Assembly: GCF_009741275.1 (NCBI RefSeq)
Contig: NZ_WOWS01000001.1
Coordinates: 248,001-312,000, forward strand
Source of the DNA: Winogradskyella endarachnes
Lineage (GTDB): Bacteria > Bacteroidota > Bacteroidia > Flavobacteriales > Flavobacteriaceae
Reading direction: 5' to 3'
Length of the DNA stretch: 64,000 nt
In this document: positions 8,314 to 17,765 of the stretch, in pieces
Numbering within the stretch: the stretch's first letter is position 1
Layout: the number at the start of each line of letters is the position of its first letter
Program-made: the position numbers and the translations under genes
The notes under the pieces: model-generated
The model's input: the letters and a program-made list of their open reading frames with translations, nothing else
Databases searched by the model: none
Told to the model about the DNA's origin: nothing

Positions 8314-9498
8314 TTATTTTACAACATTATAAGCTTGTTTAGCAATTTCTAATTCTTCGTTTGTTGGTATTACTAATATTTTAGTCTTAGAATTTGCAGT
8401 ATTAACTTCTCTTATTTCTTTAGATCTTAAATCGTTTTTAATTGTATCCAATTCAATTCCAAAATATTCCATATCAATACAAACTTTTTCTCTAATATAA
8501 TTAGAGTTTTCTCCAATACCAGCTGTAAACACAATAGCGTCTAAACCATTCATTGCAGCAGTGTATGCACCAATATATTTCTTAATTCTGTAAGTGTTTA
8601 TAATTAATGCTAATTTACAATCTTCGTTTCCTTTGGCTGCTTCAGCTTCAATATCTCTTAAGTCGCTGTACCCTGTAAGTCCTAGCATTCCACTCTCTTT
8701 GGTTAACATAGTATTCACTTTGTCCATACTATAACCTAATGTATCTACTAAGTAAAACACAATAGCATGGTCTATATCACCACTACGTGTACCCATAATT
8801 AAACCATTAGAAGGTGTAAAACCTAAACTATGATCTATACTAATTCCGTTTTCTACGGCTGTCATACTACAACCATTGCCTAAATGAATTGTTATTATTT
8901 TAGAGTTTTCTAATTTTAAATAATCGAGTGCTTTTTCTGAGACATATTTATGACTAGTGCCATGAAAACCATAAACTTGTATACCATGTTTTTTGTATAG
9001 CTCGTTTGGTATTGCGTATTTTTTAGCTTTTTCTGGCAAGGTTTGGAAAAATGCAGTGTCAAAAATTGCGGCTTGTTTGGCATTAGGAAAAAGTTGTTCA
9101 GCAACTTTTATACCCACTAAATTGTTAGGATTATGTAAAGGTGCTAAAGTAGCATATTCATCAATTTTATCTTTAACCTCCTCTGTAATTAACGTTGTTT
9201 TAGAAAATGAATTTCCACCATGTACCACACGGTGTCCTACTATTTCAATTTCATCTGTATTTTTAATTACACCCTTTTCTGGGTCTAACAACAAATCTAC
9301 AACACGTTGCAATCCTTCGTTATGGTTAGCTATATGATGTATTTCTTTAATATCTACAGTATTTGTTTCGTAATTAAGAATAGCATCTTTTTGGCCAACG
9401 CGTTCCACTAAACCACTACAAACTAACGTTTCTGAAGGCATTTGGATTAACTGAAATTTAATTGAGGAACTTCCAGAATTTATTACTAATATATTCAT
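8314..9498 (-). CDS. ackA: Acetate kinase
   Basis: 394 residues, full length for the family (about 400). It catalyses acetyl phosphate + ADP to acetate + ATP, reversibly. The family signatures are present: 'ILVINSGSSSIKF' at the N-terminus (ASKHA fold, PS01075 type), 'GFHGTSHKYVS', 'HLGNGCSMTAV' and 'FTAGIGENS'. It lies 10 bp downstream of pta in the same operon, so together they interconvert acetyl-CoA and acetate. Confidence 0.97.
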   Translation of the reverse strand: MNILVINSGSSSIKFQLIQMPSETLVCSGLVERVGQKDAILNYETNTVDIKEIHHIANHNEGLQRVVDLLLDPEKGVIKNTDEIEIVGHRVVHGGNSFSKTTLITEEVKDKIDEYATLAPLHNPNNLVGIKVAEQLFPNAKQAAIFDTAFFQTLPEKAKKYAIPNELYKKHGIQVYGFHGTSHKYVSEKALDYLKLENSKIITIHLGNGCSMTAVENGISIDHSLGFTPSNGLIMGTRSGDIDHAIVFYLVDTLGYSMDKVNTMLTKESGMLGLTGYSDLRDIEAEAAKGNEDCKLALIINTYRIKKYIGAYTAAMNGLDAIVFTAGIGENSNYIREKVCIDMEYFGIELDTIKNDLRSKEIREVNTANSKTKILVIPTNEELEIAKQAYNVVK

Positions 9499-9508
9499 TT
9501 TTATAATT

Positions 9509-11617
9509 TTAAAAATCTTGTGCTTGGATTACGGTTACAATAACAGTATTAAAAATATCATCTGTTGTACAACCTCTACTTAAATCGTTAACTGGTTTGT
9601 TTAAACCTTGAATAATTGGCCCAATAGCTAATGCTTTTGTTTCACGTTGCACAGCTTTGTATGTGTTGTTCCCCGTATTTAAATCTGGAAAAATAAAAAC
9701 ATTGGCTTGACCTGCAACTTCAGAATTTGGTAATTTTGTTTTCCCTACACGCATATCTACTGCTGCGTCATATTGTATAGGGCCTTCAACCTTTAATTCT
9801 GGGTTTTTAGCTTTTATAAGTTCTGTCGCTGCTCTAACTTTATCTACGTCTTCTCCAACTCCAGAGGTACCAGAAGAGTAGGAGAGCATAGCTACTTTTG
9901 GGTCTATACCAAACGCTCTACTGGTTTGAGCAGATGAAATTGCAATTTCAGATAATTGCTCTGATGTTGGGTTTGGGTTTATGGCACAATCACCATAGAC
10001 AGATACGCGATCTTCTAAACACATAAAGAAAACAGAAGATACAATTGACGTTTTAGGTTTAGTTTTTATAAATTGAAGTGCTGGTCTAATAGTATGTTGT
10101 GTAGTGTGTACTGCTCCAGATACCATACCATCTGCATCGCCTTTGTGCACCATCATTGTACCAAAATAAGACACATCTTCCATTAAATCTTGCGCCATTG
10201 CAAGATTAACGTTTTTGTGTTTACGTAACTGATAAAGCGTTTCTGAATAGGCTTCAAAATTTGGAGATTCTATTGGGTTTACAACATTTACCAAATTTAA
10301 ATCTAAGTCTAAATCTAAATTTAAAAGTTTTTCTTCTATTAATTTTCTATCGCCAAGTAGTGTTATCTCTACAGCATCTAAATCTACTAGTTGTTTTGTA
10401 GCTCTCAATACGCGCTCGTCATATCCTTCTGGTAAAACAATGTGTTTTTTATTAGATTTTGCTTGTTTTAGTAAATTATACTGAAACATTCTTGGTGTTA
10501 CACCTTTGGTTTCAAATGTAATTAAGCGTTCTACAAGTTGATCTACTTTTACATGTTTTTCAAACTCTTTAATAGAGGTTATAATTTTGTCTGTATTTTC
10601 AGCATAAATTTGAGATTTTATTTCACCTATTTGGTTGGTAACATTATAAGTTCCTCTTGGAGCTGATATAATAGGAACAATATCAGAAAGTCCTTCTATT
10701 AATTTTATAATAGAATCTTCAGGAGTTAAACCACCTGTTAAAACTATACCAGAAACAGAAGGATAGTTTTCAGATAAATTAGCTTGTAATGCTCCTAATA
10801 TAACATCTGCTCGATCACCAGGTGTAATAACCAAAGCGTTTTCTTTTAAATGTGTTAAATAATTGCGGAGTTGCATTGCACCAACACTAAAATTACCTGC
10901 TTGATTATTAATGTAAGCTTCTCCAAATAAAATTTCTCCATCTAATGCATCTACAATTTCTTTAATAGATGGATTAGATAATTTTGGGTTAGCTGGTATT
11001 GCATTTGCCATAACATTAGAAGGTAAAACCTTTTCTAATTCTGTAACGGCATGCTCTAATTTATTTGAGTCCACCATATTTGCTATTACGGATAACACTT
11101 CAACTCCTTTTTCTCTAAAAGAATCAAAAGCCATGTAAAGTGTACTAATTAGTTCTTCCATGGTTTTGCCTTTAGCACTTGCTAGTATAATAGCAGGTAC
11201 ACCTAAATTTTTAGCAATTAATACATTAATATCAAACTCAATTAGAGAACCTTCACCAACAAAGCTACTGCCTTCAACCAGAATAAAATCAAAACGTTCT
11301 TCTATAGTTTTAAATTTATCTATAATATGGCCTATAATTTCATCGTCTTTATTCTCGTTTTTCTTTTTGATTACCTCACTTCGTTTAAAAGCATAAGCAT
11401 CTTCAAATTTTAAATCGAGATTAAAATAACTGATTACTGTATTAATATGATTGTCTATTTTACCAGGTGCTAAATCATCTATAATTGGTCTAAAATAGCC
11501 TACCTTGGCAGCTTTACCTAATAATAAATGCATTAAACCTAATGAGATAATTGATTTTCCGCTGTTGGGTTCCGTAGTGGTAATGTATACGGCTTTGTTC
11601 GTTAATTTTTGGTTCAT
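9509..11617 (-). CDS. pta: Phosphate acetyltransferase
   Basis: 702 residues, matching the long three-domain form. Residues 1 to about 210 are a BioD-like P-loop domain ('TTEPNSGKSIISLGL'). Residues of about 215-350 are a DRTGG domain ('GDRADVILGALQANL'). Residues of about 375-702 are the PTA_PTB catalytic domain ('HIVLPEGYDERVLRA', 'ADGMVSGAVHTT', 'SYSSGTSGVGEDVDKV'). It transfers acetyl from CoA to phosphate. It is the first gene of the pta-ackA operon. Confidence 0.96.
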   Translation of the reverse strand: MNQKLTNKAVYITTTEPNSGKSIISLGLMHLLLGKAAKVGYFRPIIDDLAPGKIDNHINTVISYFNLDLKFEDAYAFKRSEVIKKKNENKDDEIIGHIIDKFKTIEERFDFILVEGSSFVGEGSLIEFDINVLIAKNLGVPAIILASAKGKTMEELISTLYMAFDSFREKGVEVLSVIANMVDSNKLEHAVTELEKVLPSNVMANAIPANPKLSNPSIKEIVDALDGEILFGEAYINNQAGNFSVGAMQLRNYLTHLKENALVITPGDRADVILGALQANLSENYPSVSGIVLTGGLTPEDSIIKLIEGLSDIVPIISAPRGTYNVTNQIGEIKSQIYAENTDKIITSIKEFEKHVKVDQLVERLITFETKGVTPRMFQYNLLKQAKSNKKHIVLPEGYDERVLRATKQLVDLDAVEITLLGDRKLIEEKLLNLDLDLDLNLVNVVNPIESPNFEAYSETLYQLRKHKNVNLAMAQDLMEDVSYFGTMMVHKGDADGMVSGAVHTTQHTIRPALQFIKTKPKTSIVSSVFFMCLEDRVSVYGDCAINPNPTSEQLSEIAISSAQTSRAFGIDPKVAMLSYSSGTSGVGEDVDKVRAATELIKAKNPELKVEGPIQYDAAVDMRVGKTKLPNSEVAGQANVFIFPDLNTGNNTYKAVQRETKALAIGPIIQGLNKPVNDLSRGCTTDDIFNTVIVTVIQAQDF

Positions 11618-11667
11618 TTGATAAGTTGAAACTAATTGTTCTGTTAATGATTTGTAAAAATACTGAA

Positions 11668-11675
11668 CAAAATTA
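11668..11675 (-). promoter_or_regulatory. Candidate -7 box for pta-ackA
   Basis: TAATTTTG on the minus strand matches TAnnTTTG, about 50 nt upstream of the pta ATG. No good TTG element is found at the expected distance, so this is weak. Confidence 0.35.
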
Positions 11676-11803
11676 AGTATAAGAAAAAGTTAATAAATTG
11701 ATTTTTATCATATAATATGAAAAAATGACCTCTATTTTAGTTTGTAATTAAAAGATATTTAATTTTTTTACTAATTAAAAAGCAACGATACTTAGTAGAT
11801 ACG

Positions 11804-11834
11804 TTTGGTAGGATAAAAACAAAATGTAAATTTG
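11804..11834 (+). promoter_or_regulatory. Strong consensus promoter of the cold shock gene, flanked by an inverted repeat
   Basis: TTTG (11804-11807), a 19-bp spacer and TAAATTTG (11827-11834) fully match the Bacteroidota promoter. A second TACGTTTG lies at 11800-11807. A perfect 9-bp inverted repeat, CGTTTGGTA (11802-11810) / TACCAAACG (11838-11846), brackets the promoter. One arm covers the TTTG box and the other lies at the expected transcription start. Confidence 0.65.
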
Positions 11835-11871
11835 TAATACCAAACGAATTACAAATTAATGTCAGTTTATA

Positions 11872-12120
11872 ATGATAGTACAATTTTTTAAAAATTTATT
11901 TAAAGGAAGCAAGACTAACGAAGTAAAACAAGGAAAAGTGAAGTTTTTTAATTACACCAAAGGTTTTGGCTTTATTAGTATTACTGGGACTGACGACGAA
12001 ATATTTGTGCACACCACAAACTGTGTTGATAAAATTAAGCAGAATAATAAAGTAACTTTTCAGATTGAAGAAGGTAAAAAAGGTCCTACTGCTGTTAATG
12101 TAAAGTTAGTTAAGTCTTAA
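11872..12120 (+). CDS. Cold shock domain protein
   Basis: 82 residues. The last ~64 residues form a cold shock domain with 'GKVKFFNYTKGFGFI' (RNP1, KGFGFI) and 'EIFVHTT' (RNP2), which bind single-stranded RNA or DNA. A basic, hydrophobic N-terminal extension (MIVQFFKNLFKGSKTNE) is not part of the domain and makes the protein longer than the usual ~65 residues. The gene has a strong promoter and is convergent with the exonuclease gene, 6 bp away. It is likely an RNA chaperone, but cold induction is not shown by the sequence. Confidence 0.92.
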   Translation: MIVQFFKNLFKGSKTNEVKQGKVKFFNYTKGFGFISITGTDDEIFVHTTNCVDKIKQNNKVTFQIEEGKKGPTAVNVKLVKS

Positions 12121-12126
12121 AGTTTT

Positions 12127-13464
12127 TTAACGACCAATCAATATTGGTTGTAATATCCTTTGAATATCTATGCTATTTTTCTGAGGAATTAGAAATGTGT
12201 TTAAATCATCAATATGGTTTATTTGTTCTTCTTTGCTTACAAATCCATAGCCTAAATATTGGCCATCTTTAATCATTACAAAGGCTTCTTCGTTATTATT
12301 TCGGCCTTTTTCTTTTAAAATAATATCATCTTTTTGGTTAGACAGATTGTGTATAGCTTCTAAAACTCTATTATTATAATTTTCTATAGATTCTTCATTT
12401 CTGCATATACCATTACAATTCTTAATACTGTAATGTGAACATTCTGAAACGGATTCTTGTAGATGACAATATTTAGGGCATAAACTAAACTGCTTACAAA
12501 TTGATTCTAAACAGGCACGTACATCTCTTATATTAAATAAGGTAACGATAGGTTTAGGGACCAATTTAGTTTTATTGCTTGCTAAGTGTAGAATACCTTT
12601 TCGGTCTTCATAAGAAAAAATTGAAAATGATTGAATAGCCCGTTTAGCTACTTTATTATAAATAGGAAAGTAGTGCTTTATAGCGGCATCTTCCATAAGT
12701 AAAGCAATGAGTTCACTACCCGAAGATTCAAAATCTATATCGCCTGTTTCCCTAACCATTTCTAAAGATTTTTTAGTCTTACTGTAAAAATGGCTTAGTA
12801 CTCGTTTTTTAATGTTTATAGCTTTACCAACATATATTACCTTTCCTTTTTTATTTTTAAAGTAATAAATACCTGGAGTGGTTGGCAAAGCTTCAAATTT
12901 TTCTTTAGGTAAGTTAGGGGGTAAGGTAGATTCTCTAGAGTTTTTATTTAAAAATTCTTTAAAAACCTCCTCAGCATTGGGCTGTTGTAATAATAATTTA
13001 AACAAAATTACGGTAGCTTCTGCATCGCCTCTTGCTCTGTGTCTATCTACCAAATCAATATTTAAAGCTTTACATAGTTTGCCTAAACTATAAGAACGAT
13101 GACCAGGAATTAACTTACGAGATAAGCGAACTGTACATAGTTTTTTTCTTGTAAATTCTTGTCCTATGCGTTTAAATTCACCTTGTATTACGTTGTAATC
13201 AAAGTTTACATTGTGTGCTACAAATATGGTGTCTTGGGTAATACTTAATATATCTTCTGCTACTTCTGTAAAGGTTGGCGCAGCAGCAACCATTGACGCA
13301 TCTATGCCTGTGAGCGCTGTAATATGTTGCGGAATAAATGCTTCAGGATTAATTAAAGATGTAAATTCATCGACAACTTGACGACCATCAAACTTAAAAA
13401 CAGATATTTCGGTCATCCGATTAGTCTGTCCTGTGGTTTCAACATCAATAATTGTGTACATCAT
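12127..13464 (-). CDS. DnaQ-type 3'-5' exonuclease fused to a UvrC/Cho-like GIY-YIG domain
   Basis: About 445 residues. Residues of about 1-165 are a DEDDh exonuclease: 'YTIIDVETTG' (D, E), 'FVAHNVNFDYNV' (D), and 'DRHRARGDAEAT' (H, D). Residues of about 195-275 are a GIY-YIG nuclease domain, 'TTPGIYYFKNKKGKVIYVG', as in the N-terminus of UvrC and in Cho. The C-terminal part has a cysteine cluster ('CKQFSLCPKYCHLQ', 'CNGICRNEE') that could bind a metal. A DNA repair role (incision plus trimming) is inferred. The in-frame TTG at 13470 is a less likely start than the ATG pair at 13464/13461. Confidence 0.85.
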   Translation of the reverse strand: MMYTIIDVETTGQTNRMTEISVFKFDGRQVVDEFTSLINPEAFIPQHITALTGIDASMVAAAPTFTEVAEDILSITQDTIFVAHNVNFDYNVIQGEFKRIGQEFTRKKLCTVRLSRKLIPGHRSYSLGKLCKALNIDLVDRHRARGDAEATVILFKLLLQQPNAEEVFKEFLNKNSRESTLPPNLPKEKFEALPTTPGIYYFKNKKGKVIYVGKAINIKKRVLSHFYSKTKKSLEMVRETGDIDFESSGSELIALLMEDAAIKHYFPIYNKVAKRAIQSFSIFSYEDRKGILHLASNKTKLVPKPIVTLFNIRDVRACLESICKQFSLCPKYCHLQESVSECSHYSIKNCNGICRNEESIENYNNRVLEAIHNLSNQKDDIILKEKGRNNNEEAFVMIKDGQYLGYGFVSKEEQINHIDDLNTFLIPQKNSIDIQRILQPILIGR

Positions 13465-13549
13465 TTGCAATTGCTCAATTAATCTTAAAATTTAAAGATA
13501 CTGCAAGATAATGTCTTTTGCTTTAAGAGAGAAATAGACAAACAACCTG

Positions 13550-14290
13550 TTATGCTTTCACTTTTATAGGTTTTAGCTTTATAATACCAAATGCGTTAAG
13601 CACTTTTATAATAAGATAAGTGATATCTATTTCGTACCATTTTACACCAAAATTGGCTCTGCTTGCAAATTTGTGGTGATTGTTGTGGTAACCTTCTCCC
13701 ATCATCAGAAAGTCGAAACGGAATAGGTTTTTACTTGTATTTTTCATTTTATAATTAACATACCCGTAAATATGTCCAAACCAATTGATAATTACACCAT
13801 GTATTGGAGCCATTAAAAAGGTAATTGGTAATAAAAGCCATTGCCACCAAGAGGTTACAAAAACTGTAAAAAATAAAATGTAGCCTATAATCCATAATAG
13901 TCTAGAGAAACGAGAACTGGCAAATGTGTCAAAACTTTTCCATTGTGGTACATTTTTGGTAAAACGTTGATCAACTTCTATACGTTGTTGATTAATATCT
14001 TGATAAATGGTTTTAGTTTTCCACATCATAGCAAAAAGATTATCATCATAAGATGGCGAATGTGGGTCTTGTTCTGTATCTGTGTAAGCATGGTGCATAC
14101 GATGCATTATACCATAACCATAAGCACTTAAATAACTAGAGCCCTGAAAAATCCAAGTCAGTACAAAAGTGATACGCTCCATGGTTTTAGACATAGTAAA
14201 AACCTGGTGTGCAGCATAGCGATGTAAAAAGAAGGATTGAAAGAACAAACCTCCATACCAAAGTACAATTACAAAAACTACTATTGTCAT
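13550..14290 (-). CDS. Membrane fatty acid (acyl-CoA type) desaturase
   Basis: 246 residues from the ATG at 14290. The three histidine boxes of the diiron desaturases are present: 'HRYAAH', 'HRMHHAYTD' and 'HNNHH'. Four hydrophobic membrane segments separate them. These enzymes insert a cis double bond, commonly delta-9, into acyl chains and adjust membrane fluidity. I prefer the start at 14290 over the in-frame ATG at 14326, because a good promoter -7 box (14306-14313) lies between them. The Crp/Fnr-like regulator gene lies directly upstream in the same direction and may act on it. Confidence 0.9.
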   Translation of the reverse strand: MTIVVFVIVLWYGGLFFQSFFLHRYAAHQVFTMSKTMERITFVLTWIFQGSSYLSAYGYGIMHRMHHAYTDTEQDPHSPSYDDNLFAMMWKTKTIYQDINQQRIEVDQRFTKNVPQWKSFDTFASSRFSRLLWIIGYILFFTVFVTSWWQWLLLPITFLMAPIHGVIINWFGHIYGYVNYKMKNTSKNLFRFDFLMMGEGYHNNHHKFASRANFGVKWYEIDITYLIIKVLNAFGIIKLKPIKVKA

Positions 14291-14305
14291 AATAAATATT
14301 TTTTG

Positions 14306-14336
14306 CAAAGATAAATTGAAGCTCAACTTGAAACAA
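14306..14336 (-). promoter_or_regulatory. Promoter of the desaturase gene
   Basis: On the minus strand, TTG (14336-14334), a 20-bp spacer and TATCTTTG (14313-14306). The predicted start is near 14300, which excludes translation from the upstream ATG at 14326. Confidence 0.6.
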
Positions 14337-14358
14337 TGAACCTAAGTTCAATAAAATG

Positions 14359-14931
14359 CTATACTAAGCGCTTTCTAATTCGGCTTAAAGCTTGTGGAGT
14401 TACGCCTATATAAGAACTAACGTACTTTAGAGGAATGACTTTTAGGACTTCTGGTCTTTCTTTAAATAATTTAACGTAACGTTCTTCTGCTGTGAGATTT
14501 AGTAGGTTTTGTTCGCGTTTAGATTTAATTAAAAATAAACGTTCTGCAGTTAAGCGTCCTATAAGATTTCCTATTTGTGTTGTATTATAAACATCTTGTA
14601 AATCGCTATATGTAATGCTTAAAATAGTTGTTTTAGTTAACGCTTGTAATTGATAGACTGAAGGTTTTTGTGTTAAAAAAGAATCGTACGCACTTATAAA
14701 TTGGTCTTTAAAACTGAACCCAAAAGTAATTTCTTTTTCAGGATTTTCTTTAGGAATAAACAAACGAACCACACCAGATTCTATAAATGAAATATGATTT
14801 TCAACTTGGTTGCATTTTAAAAAAACTTCTTTTTTAGGTATAACACGTCGTTTCAATTTAGACATAAAGAATTCCCAATCGTTATCAGAAATAGTAGCTA
14901 TAGACTCTAAGTAGGCTTTAATTTGTAACAC
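14359..14931 (-). CDS. Crp/Fnr-family transcriptional regulator
   Basis: 190 residues starting with GTG at 14931; an in-frame stop lies three codons upstream and no ATG is near. Residues of about 20-130 are a cyclic-nucleotide-binding-type beta-roll ('KKEVFLKCNQVENHISFIESGVVRLFI'-like, split by other residues). The C-terminus has a short winged-helix region, 'LKYVSSYIGVTPQALSRIRK'. This form is common in Bacteroidota. The key Arg/Glu of the cAMP pocket is not evident, so cAMP binding is doubtful. It lies upstream of the desaturase gene in the same direction, and its target is unknown. Confidence 0.85.
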   Translation of the reverse strand: MLQIKAYLESIATISDNDWEFFMSKLKRRVIPKKEVFLKCNQVENHISFIESGVVRLFIPKENPEKEITFGFSFKDQFISAYDSFLTQKPSVYQLQALTKTTILSITYSDLQDVYNTTQIGNLIGRLTAERLFLIKSKREQNLLNLTAEERYVKLFKERPEVLKVIPLKYVSSYIGVTPQALSRIRKRLV

Positions 14932-15346
14932 TAAAGTTTAATAAATTAGCTACGAAGATACATAATATACACTGTATAAGTGTTATTTAAATGGTTGACT
15001 TGCTCAAGTTGTTTTAATTTTAAGTTATACATAAGAATACGCTTTTAGCGTATCAATTTTAGATTATTATAGCGTTGTTATATTTTGAGATAAAATAACA
15101 GCGACTATTTTTTGTAAGAAAAATTTTCAGATTTTTTAATTATAAGAACTCAAAATTTTCAAATTAATATTTTTTTATTCTCTTAAATAAGTTTATCGCA
15201 AAGTAATAATCAATATTAGTTTCTACCTTTTATTTTTTGTACTTTGTTAACGTACAATGGTTCATAACACATTTTATTTTTCAATTAGTCCAATTAGGTT
15301 TAGTTGAATTAGCTTTTTTAATCTAAAACTATACACAATAATAATT
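14932..15346. other. Divergent intergenic region without a gene
   Basis: About 415 bp, very AT-rich. It contains a small hairpin, ATACGCT (15037-15043) / AGCGTAT (15047-15053), and a looser one around 15070-15104 (GTTAT/ATAAC core). Neither is followed by a T run. A TACTTTG-like string near 15238 may belong to the ATP-grasp promoter but is one base short of consensus. No coding potential is visible. Confidence 0.5.
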
Positions 15347-16783
15347 ATGTCAAAATTAAATTTATCTGCTTATGATTCTAAAGGCTTTTATGATGAAATG
15401 TTTGATGAAAACAATGTAGTTAGACCTAATTACAAACTTTTTTTAGACCATTTAAAAAAAATGAGTCCGCGTAAGTTAAATCAGTTACAGCATGCTACAG
15501 ATAGAGCTCAACTTTCATTAGGTATGACATTTAATGTGTATAACGATAATCAAGGTGTAGAGCGTATTCTTCATTTAGACATTATACCTAGAATTATCAA
15601 TAATAAAGAATGGCAACATTTAGAAAAAGGCCTACAGCAACGTATTAAGGCACTAAATTTATTTATTCAAGATATTTATAATGACCAAAAAGTTATAAAG
15701 GATAAAATTATTCCTAAAGAGATGATTTTTTCTAGGGTGTGTTATTTAAAAGAATTGGAAGGGTTTAAACCACCTAAAGATGTATGGTGTCATATTACAG
15801 GTTCTGATTTAATTAAAGGTGGAGATGGAAAATATTATGTTTTAGAAGATAACTTAAGGTGTCCGTCTGGTGTTTCTTATATGCTTGAAAATAGAGAGAT
15901 TTTGAAACGAACTTTTCCGGAATTGTTTGCAAAATTAGATGTGAGACCAGTAAATAACTACACACATATATTGAGAGATACCTTAGAGTCTTTATCTAAA
16001 GTAGAAAGACCGACGGTTGCAGTATTAACACCAGGAACTTATAATTCTGCATATTTTGAACATTCTTATTTAGCTCAACAAATGGGAGCAGAATTGGTAG
16101 AAGGACAAGATTTAGTTGTTAAAAATGATTTTGTCTATATGATTACTACTAAAGGATTACAACGTGTAGATGTGATTTACCGAAGAGTTGATGACGATTT
16201 TATTGATCCAGAAGTTTTTAATAAAAATTCGTTATTAGGTACACCAGGTTTGTTTAGAGCGTATCTAAAAGGAAATGTGGTACTAGTAAATGCACCAGGC
16301 ACTGGAGTAGTAGATGATAAAGCTGTATATGCCTATATCCCTAGAATAATTAAGTATTATTTAGGTGAAGAAATGATTTTACCTAATGTAAAAACATATA
16401 TATGTGCTGAAGAAGATGATAAAAAATATGTGTTAGATAATATAGGTAAATTAGTTGTAAAACAAACCGATGCATCTGGTGGATATGGTATGTTAATTGG
16501 TCCAAAATCTACAAAGAAGGAACAACAAGAATTTATCATTAAAATTAAAGAAAACCCTAGAAATTATATTGCTCAACCGATGATTAATTTATCTAGAGTT
16601 CCATCCGTAATTGATAATACAATTGAGGGAAGACATGTAGATTTAAGGCCATATGCACTTTACAGCGATGATATAAAAATAATACCAGGAGCGTTAACAC
16701 GTGTGGCTTTAAAAAAAGGATCAATAGTCGTTAATTCATCTCAAGGTGGCGGAAGTAAAGATACTTGGGTTTTAAACAGTTAA
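15347..16783 (+). CDS. Circularly permuted ATP-grasp ligase, stand-alone form
   Basis: 478 residues, matching the CP-ATP-grasp family (COG2308; DUF404/DUF407). Signatures include 'PRIINNKEWQHLEKGLQQR', 'VLEDNLRCPSGVSYMLENR', 'AYFEHSYLAQQMGAELVEG', a glycine-rich nucleotide loop 'VVKQTDASGGYGMLIG' and the end motif 'SSQGGGSKDTWVL'. ATP-grasp enzymes join a carboxylate to an amine or thiol through an acyl phosphate. Published comparative genomics (Iyer and colleagues) predict that this group ligates amino acids or peptides together with alpha-E and transglutaminase proteins. The gene is followed 10 bp later by an alpha-E gene. The substrate is unknown. Confidence 0.9.
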   Translation: MSKLNLSAYDSKGFYDEMFDENNVVRPNYKLFLDHLKKMSPRKLNQLQHATDRAQLSLGMTFNVYNDNQGVERILHLDIIPRIINNKEWQHLEKGLQQRIKALNLFIQDIYNDQKVIKDKIIPKEMIFSRVCYLKELEGFKPPKDVWCHITGSDLIKGGDGKYYVLEDNLRCPSGVSYMLENREILKRTFPELFAKLDVRPVNNYTHILRDTLESLSKVERPTVAVLTPGTYNSAYFEHSYLAQQMGAELVEGQDLVVKNDFVYMITTKGLQRVDVIYRRVDDDFIDPEVFNKNSLLGTPGLFRAYLKGNVVLVNAPGTGVVDDKAVYAYIPRIIKYYLGEEMILPNVKTYICAEEDDKKYVLDNIGKLVVKQTDASGGYGMLIGPKSTKKEQQEFIIKIKENPRNYIAQPMINLSRVPSVIDNTIEGRHVDLRPYALYSDDIKIIPGALTRVALKKGSIVVNSSQGGGSKDTWVLNS

Positions 16784-16793
16784 AATATAATTT

Positions 16794-17750
16794 ATGTTAG
16801 GTAGAGTTGCAAATACCATATATTGGATGAATAGATATTTAGAACGCGCAGAAAATTATGCACGTTTTATGGATGTTAATTTCAATTTGTCTTTAGAATT
16901 GTCTCCCAATGAAGAACAACAATGGAAACCACTTGTAGTGATAACAGGAGATTGGAAATTATATGATTCTCTTAATACTACAACTGAAAAAAAGAATGTG
17001 ATCCATTTTATGGCTTTTGAGAAAGAAAATCCCAATTCCATTTACAATTGCATTATTAATTCTAGAGAAAATGCTAGAGCTATCAGAACCGAAATAACAA
17101 AAGAAGTTTGGGAACAAATTAATGCCTTATATTATCTAGTAAAAAAATCATCCAAGAAAAAGAAACTAAACGACACAGAAGTCCGTCAGTTTTTTTACGA
17201 TATAAAAAATGGTTGTCAATTATTGTATGGTATGTACGATGCGACCATCTCTAGAAGCGAAGGTTGGATTTTTGCCAGAATAGGACAATTTTTAGAACGT
17301 GCAGACAAAACATCTAGAGTTTTAGATGTAAAATATCATTTACTGTTAGGTTCTGCCAATCAGGTTGGGTCGTCTCTAGATTTAATACAATGGACTGCTT
17401 TACTAAAATCGGTTAGTGCTTATGATATGTATCGCAAAAAACATGGAAAATTAACGTCTACAGGTATCGCAGAATTTTTAATATTAGATTCTGAATTTCC
17501 TCGCTCTATTCTAAATTGTTTATTACGTACGGAGAATTCTATAGAACGCTTATGCGCTAGTAAATTAGGTGGTAATAACGAAGCTCAAAAGCGAATAATA
17601 GAATTAAGAACTCAACTTGAAAATATAAATATTAACGTAATTATTGCTCAAGGTTTACATGAATATTTAGATAATATGCAAGTAAAACTGAATAAGGTAT
17701 CTACAGCTATTTATAATGATTATTTTTCTAAAGAACGCTTAATGCATTAA
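16794..17750 (+). CDS. Alpha-E domain protein, stand-alone form
   Basis: 318 residues, all-helical, of the DUF403/COG2307 alpha-E family. The conserved motifs are intact: 'RYLERAENYAR' (residues 14-24), 'RENARAIR' (91-98) and 'GQFLERADKTSR' (164-175). The function is unproven. The family nearly always occurs next to or fused with circularly permuted ATP-grasp enzymes and is thought to act in the same ligation pathway. It starts 10 bp after the ATP-grasp gene and is convergent with the transglutaminase gene, 15 bp away. Confidence 0.9.
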   Translation: MLGRVANTIYWMNRYLERAENYARFMDVNFNLSLELSPNEEQQWKPLVVITGDWKLYDSLNTTTEKKNVIHFMAFEKENPNSIYNCIINSRENARAIRTEITKEVWEQINALYYLVKKSSKKKKLNDTEVRQFFYDIKNGCQLLYGMYDATISRSEGWIFARIGQFLERADKTSRVLDVKYHLLLGSANQVGSSLDLIQWTALLKSVSAYDMYRKKHGKLTSTGIAEFLILDSEFPRSILNCLLRTENSIERLCASKLGGNNEAQKRIIELRTQLENININVIIAQGLHEYLDNMQVKLNKVSTAIYNDYFSKERLMH

Positions 17751-17765
17751 GATAAATTGAAATCT

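Noticed and set aside
15037..15104. Hairpins in the Crp/ATP-grasp intergenic region as terminators or small RNA
   Set aside because: No T run follows them and they have no promoter of their own. The structures are short and expected in AT-rich DNA.
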